A stretch of DNA of 32,874 nucleotides from an uncultured Bacilli bacterium (GTDB taxonomy: Bacteria > Bacillota_I > Bacilli_A > RF39 > UBA660). Both the position numbers and the translations under genes were made by a program. The DNA lies in NCBI GenBank assembly GCA_947624855.1, contig CANQMC010000001.1, forward strand, positions 1 to 32,874, written 5' to 3'. The notes beneath the pieces are model-generated. The model searched no databases. It saw only the letters and a list, made by a program, of their open reading frames with translations, and was not told the origin of the DNA. This document shows, one piece after another, positions 1 through 8,097 of this stretch (position 1 is its first letter; every line of letters begins with the position of its first letter).

Positions 1-71
1 TTTTTTTTAATTTTTTTTCAAAAATTACTTCTTTATTTTAATTCTTTTTATCTTTTTTGGTCAAATTAGAC

Positions 72-102
72 AAAAAACCTCATTTTTTAAACAAGGTTTT
101 TA
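72..102 (-). terminator. Intrinsic terminator after parE
   Basis: On the minus strand an AAAAACCT arm pairs with AGGTTTTT across a ~13-nt loop, and a T run follows. It lies just beyond the parE stop codon. parE therefore seems to end its transcript here rather than continuing into parC, its usual operon partner. Nothing else is recognisable in bases 1-71. Confidence 0.7.
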
Positions 103-111
103 CTAATTAAA

Positions 112-2019
112 TTATATTGCTCTATAATCATCTTCCATTGTAAAGATAATATTTTCTTCGATCCATTCTTTTCTAGGTTCAACTTTATCACCCATTAAAA
201 CACTAACTCTTTTTTCCGCTAAAGCCGCATCATATATATTTACTCTAATTAAACTTCTAGTATCTGGATTCATTGTCGTATCCCAAAGTTCTTCGGCACT
301 CATTTCACCCAAACCTTTATTTCTTGATATATCTGGTTTTCCAGTATTATCTGCAACAATTTGAAATCTTTCTTCATCAGAATAAGCATAAAAATACTTT
401 TTGCCATAATCAATTTTATATAAAGGTGGCTTAGCAATATAAAGTTTACCAGCCTCAATTAAAGGACGCATAAATCTATAAAAAAATGTTAAAAGTAAGA
501 TTTGAATATGAGATCCATCAACATCTGCATCGGTCATAATAATAACTTTATCATAATTAGAATCATCAGCTTCAAATTCTGGACCTACCCCAGCTCCTAT
601 CGTATGAATAATCGTATTTATTTCTTCATTTTTTAAAATATCTGCTACATTAGCTTTTTCAGAATTAATAACTTTACCTTTTAAAGGTAAGATAGCTTGA
701 AAACGTCTATTTCTTCCACCTTTAGCTGAACCTCCAGCTGAATCTCCTTCGACCAAAAATAATTCATTTTTTTTAGGATCTTTTGTTGAAGCTGGAGCAA
801 ACTTTCCAGAAAGATTTTTTTCAAGTTTATTTTTACCTTTTCCACTTCGGGCTTCTTCACGAGCTTTTCTAGCTGCCTCTCTAGCAAATTTACTTTTACT
901 AGCTTTATCAATAATATTTAAAGCTGCTTCTTTATTTTCTTCTAAGAAAAATTTTAAATTTTCATAAGTAATAGATTCGGTTACACTTCGAGCTTCTGGT
1001 GTTCCTAATTTCCCTTTTGTTTGACCTTCAAATTGCAATAAATTTTCAGGAATTCGTAGATTAATCACGGCACTTAAGCCCTCTCTTACATCACTGCCAT
1101 CAAAAGTACTATCTTTTCCTTTTAAAATATTATTACTTTTAACATAATCATTAAAAGCTTTAGTAATACCTGTTTTAAAACCTACTTCATGGGTCCCTCC
1201 ATCAATAGTTTTAACATTATTAACAAAAGACAAAATATTTTCATTATATGTATCTGTATATTGCATAGCTATATCTACTTCAATTCCACTTTTAGAACCA
1301 TTAAAACTAATAACATTATGTAAACTACCTTTATCTTCATTCATATATTCAACAAAATTAACAAGTCCATTTTCATAATGAAATTTAGCTTCTTTTTTAC
1401 TATCTTCATCTTTTACTTCAATCGTAACATTAGGAATTAAAAAAGCACTTTCTTGCATTCTTTCTGTAATTGTAGTATAAGAAAATTGACAATTTTTAAA
1501 TATTTCATAATCTGGTAAAAAAGTAACAATTGTACCTGTTTTATTAGTAGTACCAATCACTTTTAAAGGACTTTCTACTATTCCCCCATCTTTAAATCTA
1601 ATATTAGATATTTCTCCATCTCGATAAATAATAACATCCATTTTTTTAGATAATGCATTAACTACGGAACCACCAACACCATGAAGTCCTCCACTTACTT
1701 TATAATTGCCTTCTTCAAATTTCCCACCGGCATGCAAAACTGTATAAATAACTTCTGGTGTACTTTTACCAGATTCATGCATTCCAGTTGGAACTCCTCG
1801 ACCATTATCAGCAATGGTAATACTTCCATCTTTATTTAAAACAATTTTAATGTGATTCCCATATCCATTTATTATTTCATCAATAGAATTATCAACAATT
1901 TCCCAAACCAAATGATGTAGCCCTCTTTTATCTGTGCTACCAATATACATACCAGGTCTTTTTCGAACTGCTTCTAATCCCTCTAATATTTTAATCGATG
2001 ATGCATCATACTTTGCCAT
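112..2019 (-). CDS. parE: DNA topoisomerase IV subunit B (ParE)
   Basis: ATPase subunit of the type II topoisomerase that decatenates daughter chromosomes together with ParC. Counting from the ATG at 2019 (635 aa), the GHKL ATPase domain carries EIVDNS near 40-45, DNGRG at 71-75 and the ATP lid GLHGVG at 111-116. The transducer follows, with the QTKGKLG loop at 333-339. The TOPRIM domain has EGDSAGG at 424-430 and the metal-binding DADVDG at 497-502. Similarity along its whole length is to Bacillus ParE rather than GyrB, including the family-typical ending LMGDKVEPR. An in-frame GTG at 2028 lies only two bases after the predicted transcript start. The ATG at 2019 is preceded by AAGGGTG at good spacing and is the better start. 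A terminator directly downstream leaves no adjacent parC in the window. Confidence 0.96.
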   Translation of the reverse strand: MAKYDASSIKILEGLEAVRKRPGMYIGSTDKRGLHHLVWEIVDNSIDEIINGYGNHIKIVLNKDGSITIADNGRGVPTGMHESGKSTPEVIYTVLHAGGKFEEGNYKVSGGLHGVGGSVVNALSKKMDVIIYRDGEISNIRFKDGGIVESPLKVIGTTNKTGTIVTFLPDYEIFKNCQFSYTTITERMQESAFLIPNVTIEVKDEDSKKEAKFHYENGLVNFVEYMNEDKGSLHNVISFNGSKSGIEVDIAMQYTDTYNENILSFVNNVKTIDGGTHEVGFKTGITKAFNDYVKSNNILKGKDSTFDGSDVREGLSAVINLRIPENLLQFEGQTKGKLGTPEARSVTESITYENLKFFLEENKEAALNIIDKASKSKFAREAARKAREEARSGKGKNKLEKNLSGKFAPASTKDPKKNELFLVEGDSAGGSAKGGRNRRFQAILPLKGKVINSEKANVADILKNEEINTIIHTIGAGVGPEFEADDSNYDKVIIMTDADVDGSHIQILLLTFFYRFMRPLIEAGKLYIAKPPLYKIDYGKKYFYAYSDEERFQIVADNTGKPDISRNKGLGEMSAEELWDTTMNPDTRSLIRVNIYDAALAEKRVSVLMGDKVEPRKEWIEENIIFTMEDDYRAI

Positions 2020-2036
2020 CTTATTCACCCTTATAA

Positions 2037-2065
2037 ATTATACCAAAATATTAAAAAAATGTAAA
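2037..2065 (-). promoter_or_regulatory. Sigma-A promoter of parE
   Basis: TTTACA, 17-bp spacer, TATAAT on the minus strand. The predicted start near 2030 excludes the GTG at 2028 as a start codon and supports the ATG at 2019. Confidence 0.75.
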
Positions 2066-2187
2066 ATAATCTTACATCAATTTTACACTTTTTCTTTTCT
2101 AACTAATTTATTATTTTTTATATAATCTTTATATTTTATAAAAATAAGGTTTAATCTCAATTTATTTTAAGAATAGCAATTTTATTA

Positions 2188-2216
2188 TTGCAATTAATAA
2201 AAAATTTATATATAAT
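2188..2216 (+). promoter_or_regulatory. Sigma-A promoter of thioredoxin-like gene
   Basis: TTGCAA, 17-bp spacer, TATAAT. Transcription would begin near 2223, just before the AAGAGG ribosome binding site of the gene starting at 2236. The longer open frame from 2188 begins inside the promoter and is not a real start. Confidence 0.7.
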
Positions 2217-2235
2217 TTTTTTAAGAGGTATTAAT

Positions 2236-2703
2236 ATGCAAAAAAAATTAATTATAATTACAATTACAATCATCTTATTTGTTATAATAATTATGGGAGC
2301 TTTATTTTTAAAAGATAAAAATAAAAATTATCAAAATGAAAATGTTACAATATATCTTTTTCGAGGTGAAACTTGCCCTTATTGTGAAAATGCTTTAAAT
2401 TATTTTAAATCCACAATCGATAATTATCCTAATATTAATGTAATAAGCTATGAAGTTTGGAATAATAAAGAAAATGCTCAATTAAAAAATGCCATAATTA
2501 AAGAACTTAACATTCCCAAAACTAGTGTACCATTATTTGTAATCGGTGATTATTATAAAATAGGTTTTAGTGATAATGGTCAAAAATTAATCGATAAAGC
2601 TTTAGAAGAAATTAATAATGAAAATTATCAAGATGTTGTTGCAAACATTATTAAAGAGAACAATTTTAATTTAACACCTGAAAAAATAACTAGTAATTCC
2701 TAG
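2236..2703 (+). CDS. Membrane-anchored thioredoxin-like protein (CPYC)
   Basis: Predicted thiol-disulfide exchange protein of about 155 aa, tethered outside the membrane. Residues ~5-26 form one very hydrophobic helix (signal anchor). After a short Lys/Asn-rich linker, a beta strand leads into GETCPYCENALNYF, a CxxC redox site of the thioredoxin/glutaredoxin type. A TSVPLFVIG stretch further on supplies the cis-proline position expected of a thioredoxin fold. The start at 2236 has AAGAGG upstream and agrees with the promoter; the 16 codons before it overlap the promoter. It is a single-gene unit, convergent with the next gene across a shared hairpin. Its substrate is unknown; extracellular disulfide formation or reduction is the likely role. 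The fold assignment is firm and the precise family is not. Confidence 0.8.
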   Translation: MQKKLIIITITIILFVIIIMGALFLKDKNKNYQNENVTIYLFRGETCPYCENALNYFKSTIDNYPNINVISYEVWNNKENAQLKNAIIKELNIPKTSVPLFVIGDYYKIGFSDNGQKLIDKALEEINNENYQDVVANIIKENNFNLTPEKITSNS

Positions 2704-2708
2704 TTATT
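2685..2708. terminator. Bidirectional terminator, 9-bp stem
   Basis: AATAACTAG pairs perfectly with CTAGTTATT around a 6-nt loop, spanning the stop codon of the thioredoxin-like gene. On the minus strand the stem runs directly into a six-T tract, so it also ends the convergent gene that stops at 2713. Confidence 0.75.
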
Positions 2709-2712
2709 TATT

Positions 2713-3132
2713 TTAATATCTTACTCTTTCACCACTAATAGGTTCAAAAAAACTACTTCTTTTCCAATCAATTAAAGCATGAATTAATTTATCTTCATCC
2801 CAATCATGAATATCAGCCATTATATCTGTATATTCTTGATAATTATAAGTTTCACCAAAATAATTCATAAATGGTGTATCTTTTGAAAAATAATCATACC
2901 AATTAAATATAATTTCTTTAAATTCTTTATCATTTGGCCTAGAATTACTTTTTATATAACTATACATTTCATCCAAACTATACTTACTTTCTTTTAAATC
3001 TGATTTAATACTTGTTGGAGATGAATATATTTTTTTATTATCCTTTTCTTTTAAACCAGTTGCTAATCCTAAACCAATTATAATTGCCAACACAATTACT
3101 CCTATTATAATTATTATGTTTCTTTTATGCAT
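2713..3132 (-). CDS. Small membrane-anchored protein of unknown function
   Basis: I do not recognise this protein (139 aa from the ATG at 3132). A basic N-terminus is followed by one strongly hydrophobic helix (residues ~5-25, Ile/Val/Gly-rich). The rest is a mostly polar, helical, Tyr- and Asp/Glu-rich domain that would face outside. There are no cysteines and no known motif. The ATG at 3132 has a perfect AAAGGAGGT at good distance; a frame from a TTG at 3150 would begin upstream of that site. It has its own promoter and shares a terminator with the convergent thioredoxin-like gene. Real gene: very likely. Function: unknown. Confidence 0.75.
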   Translation of the reverse strand: MHKRNIIIIIGVIVLAIIIGLGLATGLKEKDNKKIYSSPTSIKSDLKESKYSLDEMYSYIKSNSRPNDKEFKEIIFNWYDYFSKDTPFMNYFGETYNYQEYTDIMADIHDWDEDKLIHALIDWKRSSFFEPISGERVRY

Positions 3133-3154
3133 TCTTTTACCTCCTTTCAAACCA

Positions 3155-3183
3155 ATTTTATCTTATTATTTTAATTTTGCCAA
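3155..3183 (-). promoter_or_regulatory. Sigma-A promoter of small membrane protein gene
   Basis: TTGGCA, 17-bp spacer, TAAAAT on the minus strand, about 25 bp upstream of the ATG at 3132. Confidence 0.65.
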
Positions 3184-3203
3184 CAAAGGATTACTTGAGT
3201 TAT

Positions 3204-3223
3204 AAAAAAAGAAACTCTAGTTT
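3204..3223 (-). terminator. Weak hairpin and T run ending the dnaB operon
   Basis: The palindrome AAACTAGAGTTT overlaps the stop codon of the XRE/TM gene and is followed on the minus strand by C and seven Ts. The stem is only about 4 bp once a loop is allowed, so this is a weak call. Confidence 0.4.
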
Positions 3224-4232
3224 AACTTGAATTCTTAATTTTTTTATATTCTTTTAAAATTTTATTAGTTATATCTTGATAATTACAATCTCCAATTAAA
3301 CATTTTTTATTATTAGTTTTAGTATTATATTTTAAATTCATCACTAAAACATTTTTATAATATGTTTTACCTTCAATTAAATTATTTTTAACATCATAAT
3401 TTATATTATAATATATATCTTTATCCACCATATTATAATAAAATATATTATCTTCTAAATTATAAGCTAACTTTAAATTTTCTTCATTTTTTTCATAATA
3501 ATCTTTATTAGTTAATTTGTAATTATTATTTAATAATAAAGTTTTAACATTAGCTTTCTCTTTCAAATAATTATAATTATCATTTTGTAAACTATTTATA
3601 TCAGTTAAAACTATTTTAAAAGTTTCATTAAAAGAATTATTATCAATATTATAATTAATATCTATATATAAATTATTTAAATTACTTAAAATATCTTTTT
3701 TAAAATATTTAGGATTATCTAAATTATCTACTAAAGTAATTTTAGTTTTATTTCTTTTAAAAACTATTTCTTCTTTTTTAAAATTACTAACATACAAAGA
3801 AAAACTATTAATAATATAATCTTCTTTAAATTTAAGATCATCTATTTCTAAAATAACATTATCTTTAGAAGTTATCAAAAAAGAATTTCCTAAATCTAAA
3901 TTATTAGCCGTTAAATGATAAATATTATATTTTTGATAATTATTTATAAAATAAAAAGCAAAAAAGCTTGTTAAAACAATCAATATAAATAAGATAATCA
4001 AAAATATTATATCCAAATACTTTCTTTTTTTATTTTGATATAAACAACCCAAAAAATCGTAATCTAAAATTAAACTTAATTTAGCTAGTATTTCAATATC
4101 AGGATAATTTTTACCTGTTTCCCAATTAGATACTGCTCGGTCTGAAACATTTAATTTTTGAGCTAATTTTGCTTGTGTTAATTTCTTTTTCTTTCGTAAA
4201 TTACTAATAATTGAACCAATATCTTTTTCCAA
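3222..4232 (-). CDS. XRE-family regulator with transmembrane helix
   Basis: Predicted membrane-tethered DNA-binding regulator, about 336 aa. Residues ~6-60 form an XRE/Cro helix-turn-helix: LTQAKLAQKLNVSDRAVSNW is the helix-turn-helix core and NYPDIEILAKLS follows. A single hydrophobic helix (~70-95) comes next, then a long Asn/Tyr/Lys-rich region probably outside the cell, with two cysteines near the end (KKCLIGDCNY). The start is TTG at 4232, because GGGAGG sits 7 bp before it; a TTG at 4238 is too close to that site. It is the last gene of the dnaB-dnaI-kinase operon, with a 20-bp gap to the kinase gene. The layout suggests sensing through the outer domain; the signal and targets are unknown. 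Confidence 0.8.
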   Translation of the reverse strand: MEKDIGSIISNLRKKKKLTQAKLAQKLNVSDRAVSNWETGKNYPDIEILAKLSLILDYDFLGCLYQNKKRKYLDIIFLIILFILIVLTSFFAFYFINNYQKYNIYHLTANNLDLGNSFLITSKDNVILEIDDLKFKEDYIINSFSLYVSNFKKEEIVFKRNKTKITLVDNLDNPKYFKKDILSNLNNLYIDINYNIDNNSFNETFKIVLTDINSLQNDNYNYLKEKANVKTLLLNNNYKLTNKDYYEKNEENLKLAYNLEDNIFYYNMVDKDIYYNINYDVKNNLIEGKTYYKNVLVMNLKYNTKTNNKKCLIGDCNYQDITNKILKEYKKIKNSS

Positions 4233-4252
4233 AACCAAACCTCCCTTTTAAA

Positions 4253-4798
4253 TTACAATTTTTTTAAAATTTCATCTATTCTATGCTCTAGATCTTCTTT
4301 AGATTTATCATTAAAAACATAATAATCAGCAAAAGCAATAGGGCCACCTTTTTCTACCCCTTCAATTTCCCAAATATCTCGATTTTGAGCATCTTGATAA
4401 GTTGCAGGTCGATCTACTCTTTCACTTAATCTTTGATATCTAATATTTTTATCTACTACTACAGCAATTAAAGTAAAAGCATCTCCAAATTTTTCTTTTA
4501 ATATTTTATATTCACTCCAAGAATATAATCCATCTAATACTACATTACCTTTTTTATATAATTCTTCTATTTTAGGTAATAAAATAATTGCATAAGCTCC
4601 CATTCCTAATTCTTTTCTTAAACCTTCACGCATTTCTTTTTCACTTAAAGGTGTTACTTCAATATTTTTTTCTTTTAATTTATCATAAGTAACTCCCCCA
4701 AAATATACTTTTTCATAATTTAATTTTTGAAAATAATCAACTACAACTGATTTACCACTTCCAGTCATTCCCACGATTGCTACAATTTTATTCATCAT
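4253..4798 (-). CDS. P-loop kinase, UPF0200/dephospho-CoA-kinase-like
   Basis: Small P-loop NTPase of 181 aa. Walker A is GMTGSGKS near 10-17. The body resembles the archaeal UPF0200 family (COG0237-like): a GxVxxxxxKEK segment after the second strand, the LRKELGMGAYA motif, NVVLDGLYSWSEY for the second strand and helix, a RYQRLSER Arg lid, and FADYYVFND near the end. Ordinary bacterial CoaE lacks that middle motif. In Bacillus, coaE lies close to dnaB-dnaI, so position argues for a role as dephospho-CoA kinase or another small-molecule kinase. Two ATGs in a row (4798, 4795) follow a weak AGGGA site; the stop codon of dnaI lies 4 bp upstream, so translation is probably coupled. P-loop kinase is sure; the substrate is inferred. 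Confidence 0.75.
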   Translation of the reverse strand: MMNKIVAIVGMTGSGKSVVVDYFQKLNYEKVYFGGVTYDKLKEKNIEVTPLSEKEMREGLRKELGMGAYAIILLPKIEELYKKGNVVLDGLYSWSEYKILKEKFGDAFTLIAVVVDKNIRYQRLSERVDRPATYQDAQNRDIWEIEGVEKGGPIAFADYYVFNDKSKEDLEHRIDEILKKL

Positions 4799-4802
4799 AT
4801 CC

Positions 4803-5690
4803 CTACTTTCTTTTATTCTCGGAAATTAATTCCATATTTTCTGTCAATTGTTTAATTCTTTCAATTATTCTTCTAGCTTTTACTTTATCTAATGAACTTT
4901 TAGTTAAAGCTAAATGATATTCTAACTCTTCAATAGATAAATTTGAAGTAAAAAATGTTGTTAAATAATTATTCATTCTATTTTGTAAAATAGTTCCTAA
5001 AACTTCATCTCTTCCCCATTCACTAACCTGTTCAGCTCCAATATCATCAATTAACAATATTGGTACATTTGAATAATAATCTATTTTTTCATTATAAGTA
5101 TTCCAATCATCTTTTAAAGTTCTAAGTATTTCTGGAAAATATAAAGCTTTAAATTCTATTTTTTTATTAATTTTTAATTCATTTAATAAAGCATATAATA
5201 AATAAGTTTTACCACTTCCAAATACTCCATGTAAATATAAACCTTTCATATTTTTAATACCATCATAATTATTATAAAACTCTTTAATCCATTTAAGTAA
5301 AGAACCTCTTTCTTTAATACTTGTATCAATATCTTTAAATCTAGCATTAAATAACTCTTTACTGGCTGTATTTCTAAGTTCTAATAATTTATCATTTTCT
5401 TTTTTATATTTACATGGTACATAACCTAAATCTACTATATCATTATCTATTTTAGGATATAAAAAGTAACCCATTACTTTATTTTGACATTCATATAAAC
5501 CTTTACAATTATGACAATTTTTAAGTTCTTTAACACTATCCATTAAACAATTACTATTTAAAATCGCCAATTTTTTACTTATTTTAAGTTTTTTAATTAA
5601 TTCTTTAAAAGTATCATCTTCCATATTTTCTTTATATACTTCTTCTAAATCAATATTTACTTCTTTTTTAATATTATTAATTTTTTCCAT
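4803..5690 (-). CDS. dnaI: Primosomal helicase loader DnaI
   Basis: AAA+ ATPase that loads the replicative helicase during initiation and restart in Bacilli, working with DnaB and DnaD. The protein is 295 aa, close to Bacillus DnaI. The N-terminal helicase-binding domain contains a zinc-binding cysteine set (Cys59, Cys62, Cys68, Cys93, in CHNCKGLYEC and VPCKYK). The AAA+ domain has Walker A GVFGSGKT at 155-162 and Walker B ILLIDD at 211-216, then the TTFFTSNLS sensor-1 strand. It is placed 4 bp after dnaB and 4 bp before the kinase gene, so it sits in the middle of a translationally coupled operon. Confidence 0.93.
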   Translation of the reverse strand: MEKINNIKKEVNIDLEEVYKENMEDDTFKELIKKLKISKKLAILNSNCLMDSVKELKNCHNCKGLYECQNKVMGYFLYPKIDNDIVDLGYVPCKYKKENDKLLELRNTASKELFNARFKDIDTSIKERGSLLKWIKEFYNNYDGIKNMKGLYLHGVFGSGKTYLLYALLNELKINKKIEFKALYFPEILRTLKDDWNTYNEKIDYYSNVPILLIDDIGAEQVSEWGRDEVLGTILQNRMNNYLTTFFTSNLSIEELEYHLALTKSSLDKVKARRIIERIKQLTENMELISENKRK

Positions 5691-5694
5691 TTAA

Positions 5695-6972
5695 TCACCT
5701 AAATTCTTTAAATAAGTCATCTAATTCTTTCTTTTCTTCTTCACTTATTTCCTCTTTCGTAATATTTTTATCAAACCAAACAGGTACTGGAACTTCATTT
5801 ATTTTTTTAGTTTTATCTTTGCTATTTCCTTTTTGTAATTTTTTATGTTCTTTTTCCGCAAATTCCATCGCTTCTCTGGCTGTTTTAATATTAGCTCTTT
5901 TCCATTGGCCGGCGATAGTTTCAACATAATTAACAGTAAGTTTATTATTATTTTTCTTAAGTACATAATCAATTAAAACATTAACTACCGCAGGATTTAA
6001 CTCTAAATCAATTAACAAAGTTTCTAATAATTTTAGATCTCTACTTGTAGGAGGTACACCTTTATATTTATTTTTTAAAAAATCATAAGGACTAGTATTT
6101 TCAAACACCCCAATAATTCTTCCTTTTTTCGAATTATCCCCCAAAGGTGATTTTAAATAATCTGGTTGAGTTCGATAAACAAGAGTTGGTAAAGTACCAT
6201 GATGGAATTGATAATACTTTCTAGCATTTTTTCTTAAAACTTCTTTATCAATTGAGCCTTTTTCATTAATACTAGTTCTTATAAGTTCAATAATTTTTAA
6301 AGTATCTAAATCATATATAAAACTTAAATTAATAATCAATTCTTTTACTTTTTTATTAATAGCTTTTTCATTTAATATACCTCTTGGAATACTACTAATA
6401 ATCATATCAAAATCAATATTTGATTTAATATTTAAAGGTAATTTCTCACTTTCTCTAGCTTCAATAAAAGGAGCACTCGTAGCTTCAAAAGTTTCATTTA
6501 AAGTTTTAGTAATATCTTCATAATCTTTTAAATTAATATTAACTTTACAATAAAGTTTTTTTAAATCATTATATTCTATTTCACCTATATTATTATATAA
6601 AACAATATTTAAAATAGGATTATTAAAAAATTCACTAGCACTTAAAGGAGAATATAATTCATAAACATAAGAATTAATATCCCCAGCTTTAAAATAAGTT
6701 TTTAAAAGGCCAACTCCCTCTAAAGCCTCTCTAGCATGTTTAATACTTTCTAAATCACATTTTAAAATACTCATTAAATGATGATGAGTAAAATCTTTAC
6801 TCATTAATTCTAATCTATCTAAATCACTCCATAAAGTTAAATATAAACTAGTTGCTCCAAAGCCAATAATAGGTTCATATAAATTAATAATATTTCTTTT
6901 ATCAATTTCGGTTAAAACAGTTCTATTAACTACAACATATTTATCTGCAGGTAAAAGAGTTATTAATTTCAT
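5695..6972 (-). CDS. dnaB: Replication initiation/helicase-loading protein DnaB (Bacillus type)
   Basis: Firmicute DnaB, not the helicase: it couples DnaD and DnaI to load the replicative helicase at oriC and attaches the origin to the membrane. The protein is 425 aa. The N-terminal winged-helix part includes LYEPIIGFGATSLYL near 31-45. A first DnaD/DnaB-type helical domain lies around 190-260. A second contains NYVETIAGQWKRANIKT, the YxxxIxxxW signature of the DnaD/DnaB2 family. The C-terminal tail is charged and low in complexity. The ATG at 6972 has GGAGGTG upstream at 5 bp. It is the first gene of its operon, with a promoter just upstream. Confidence 0.92.
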   Translation of the reverse strand: MKLITLLPADKYVVVNRTVLTEIDKRNIINLYEPIIGFGATSLYLTLWSDLDRLELMSKDFTHHHLMSILKCDLESIKHAREALEGVGLLKTYFKAGDINSYVYELYSPLSASEFFNNPILNIVLYNNIGEIEYNDLKKLYCKVNINLKDYEDITKTLNETFEATSAPFIEARESEKLPLNIKSNIDFDMIISSIPRGILNEKAINKKVKELIINLSFIYDLDTLKIIELIRTSINEKGSIDKEVLRKNARKYYQFHHGTLPTLVYRTQPDYLKSPLGDNSKKGRIIGVFENTSPYDFLKNKYKGVPPTSRDLKLLETLLIDLELNPAVVNVLIDYVLKKNNNKLTVNYVETIAGQWKRANIKTAREAMEFAEKEHKKLQKGNSKDKTKKINEVPVPVWFDKNITKEEISEEEKKELDDLFKEFR

Positions 6973-6996
6973 ATGAACACCTCCATATCTACTATT

Positions 6997-7025
6997 ATTA
7001 TAAAATAGTTTTTTAATTAAAACAA
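6997..7025 (-). promoter_or_regulatory. Promoter of the dnaB-dnaI operon
   Basis: TTGTTT, 17-bp spacer, TATAAT on the minus strand, about 25 bp upstream of dnaB. It lies directly after the terminator of the glyS transcript, so the two units are separated. Confidence 0.6.
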
Positions 7026-7026
7026 G

Positions 7027-7057
7027 AAAAAAAAGAAAATACTATCTAATATTTTCT
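7027..7057 (-). terminator. Terminator of the glyS transcript
   Basis: AGAAAATA pairs with TATTTTCT around an 8-nt loop, followed by seven Ts on the minus strand. It overlaps the end of the unknown gene that follows glyS. Confidence 0.75.
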
Positions 7058-8082
7058 CTTACATAATTTGATTCAGTAATTAATTTTAATAAATCTTCAT
7101 TAGTAATAACTCCATTAACATAATCTAAAGCTAAATTTTTATCAATAACCATTAATACTTTATCTGTATAAACTGATAAAGTATGAGAATTATTACTTTT
7201 ATTTTCTTTTATTAAAGCATAACTTTCCCCTTGATTATCAAAACCGAATTTTTTAGTATTCATTCCTTCATTAATCTCTAATACTAAATTATTAGGTAAA
7301 GCATACTCTTGTAAAGTTTCTAATTCTTTATCTTTTACTTGATAAATTAATTTCTTTTCATGTAAATTTTTATCAAAAGCTTGTTTTATACTATAATTAA
7401 AATTAACTGGTCCATTTAATTTATTATTATAAGAAATATTAATATCTTTATCTTCTTCTATATAACTACCATTTAAATTATAAATATAATCTCCTTTAGC
7501 ATAAACTGAATTAAAAAATACAGAATTATCGGTAATAGATATAATAAATAATTTCCCTTTATGAGAAAAATGAAAAACATCTTCCGTAATTTTATAATTC
7601 GAATTTTCTTGAATTGCTAATTTAATTTCTGCTACAAGTCTTGATAAAAATGTTTTATCTTTAATTTTATTATTTAAACGATTAACAAAATTTAAAACTT
7701 TTTCATCCCCATCAAAACAAAAATTTAAAATATTTAAAGAATTAAAATTTCGATATTTTGATAAAGTATCTAAACTTGCATAATAAGGAATATTATTAAA
7801 ACCTTCTAAAGAATAAATATTAGATCTAATATCTTCTCCTGTTGTTTCTCCATAAATAAAAGGCATAAAATCTTCCGCTAATTCTCCTGTATTATATAAT
7901 GTATAACCTCTTCTAAGTCCACATTTAAAACATTTTTCAATTGTAACTGGTTTATTATTTACATTTATAATATCTTCAACATAAATATGTTTATCACACT
8001 TTTTCATTCTTTGATAAGCTTCATTTAATCTTAAAAATTCCTCTTTTATTTTTCTTCTTTCATCTTGAATATTTACTTTCAT
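7042..8082 (-). CDS. Unknown protein with CxxC motif, cotranscribed with glyS
   Basis: I do not recognise this 346-aa protein. It is soluble by composition, with no signal peptide or membrane helix. The N-terminal ~30 residues are a charged helix. There is a zinc-ribbon-like group: KKCDKH near 28-33, then EKCFKCGLRRG some 20 residues later (C-x-x-H plus C-x-x-C). Most of the remainder looks like a beta-rich domain full of Asn, Lys and Tyr, with several DxxxxFFNS-like strands. It begins 15 bp after the glyS stop, and a strong terminator overlaps its end. It therefore shares the glycine T-box control of glyS, but nothing in the protein itself points to glycine metabolism. Confidence 0.75.
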   Translation of the reverse strand: MKVNIQDERRKIKEEFLRLNEAYQRMKKCDKHIYVEDIINVNNKPVTIEKCFKCGLRRGYTLYNTGELAEDFMPFIYGETTGEDIRSNIYSLEGFNNIPYYASLDTLSKYRNFNSLNILNFCFDGDEKVLNFVNRLNNKIKDKTFLSRLVAEIKLAIQENSNYKITEDVFHFSHKGKLFIISITDNSVFFNSVYAKGDYIYNLNGSYIEEDKDINISYNNKLNGPVNFNYSIKQAFDKNLHEKKLIYQVKDKELETLQEYALPNNLVLEINEGMNTKKFGFDNQGESYALIKENKSNNSHTLSVYTDKVLMVIDKNLALDYVNGVITNEDLLKLITESNYVRENIR

Positions 8083-8097
8083 TTTTTAAAACTCCCT

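Noticed and set aside
681..911. Second minus-strand frame inside parE
   Set aside because: It overlaps the conserved TOPRIM and linker region of ParE in another frame and has no independent support.
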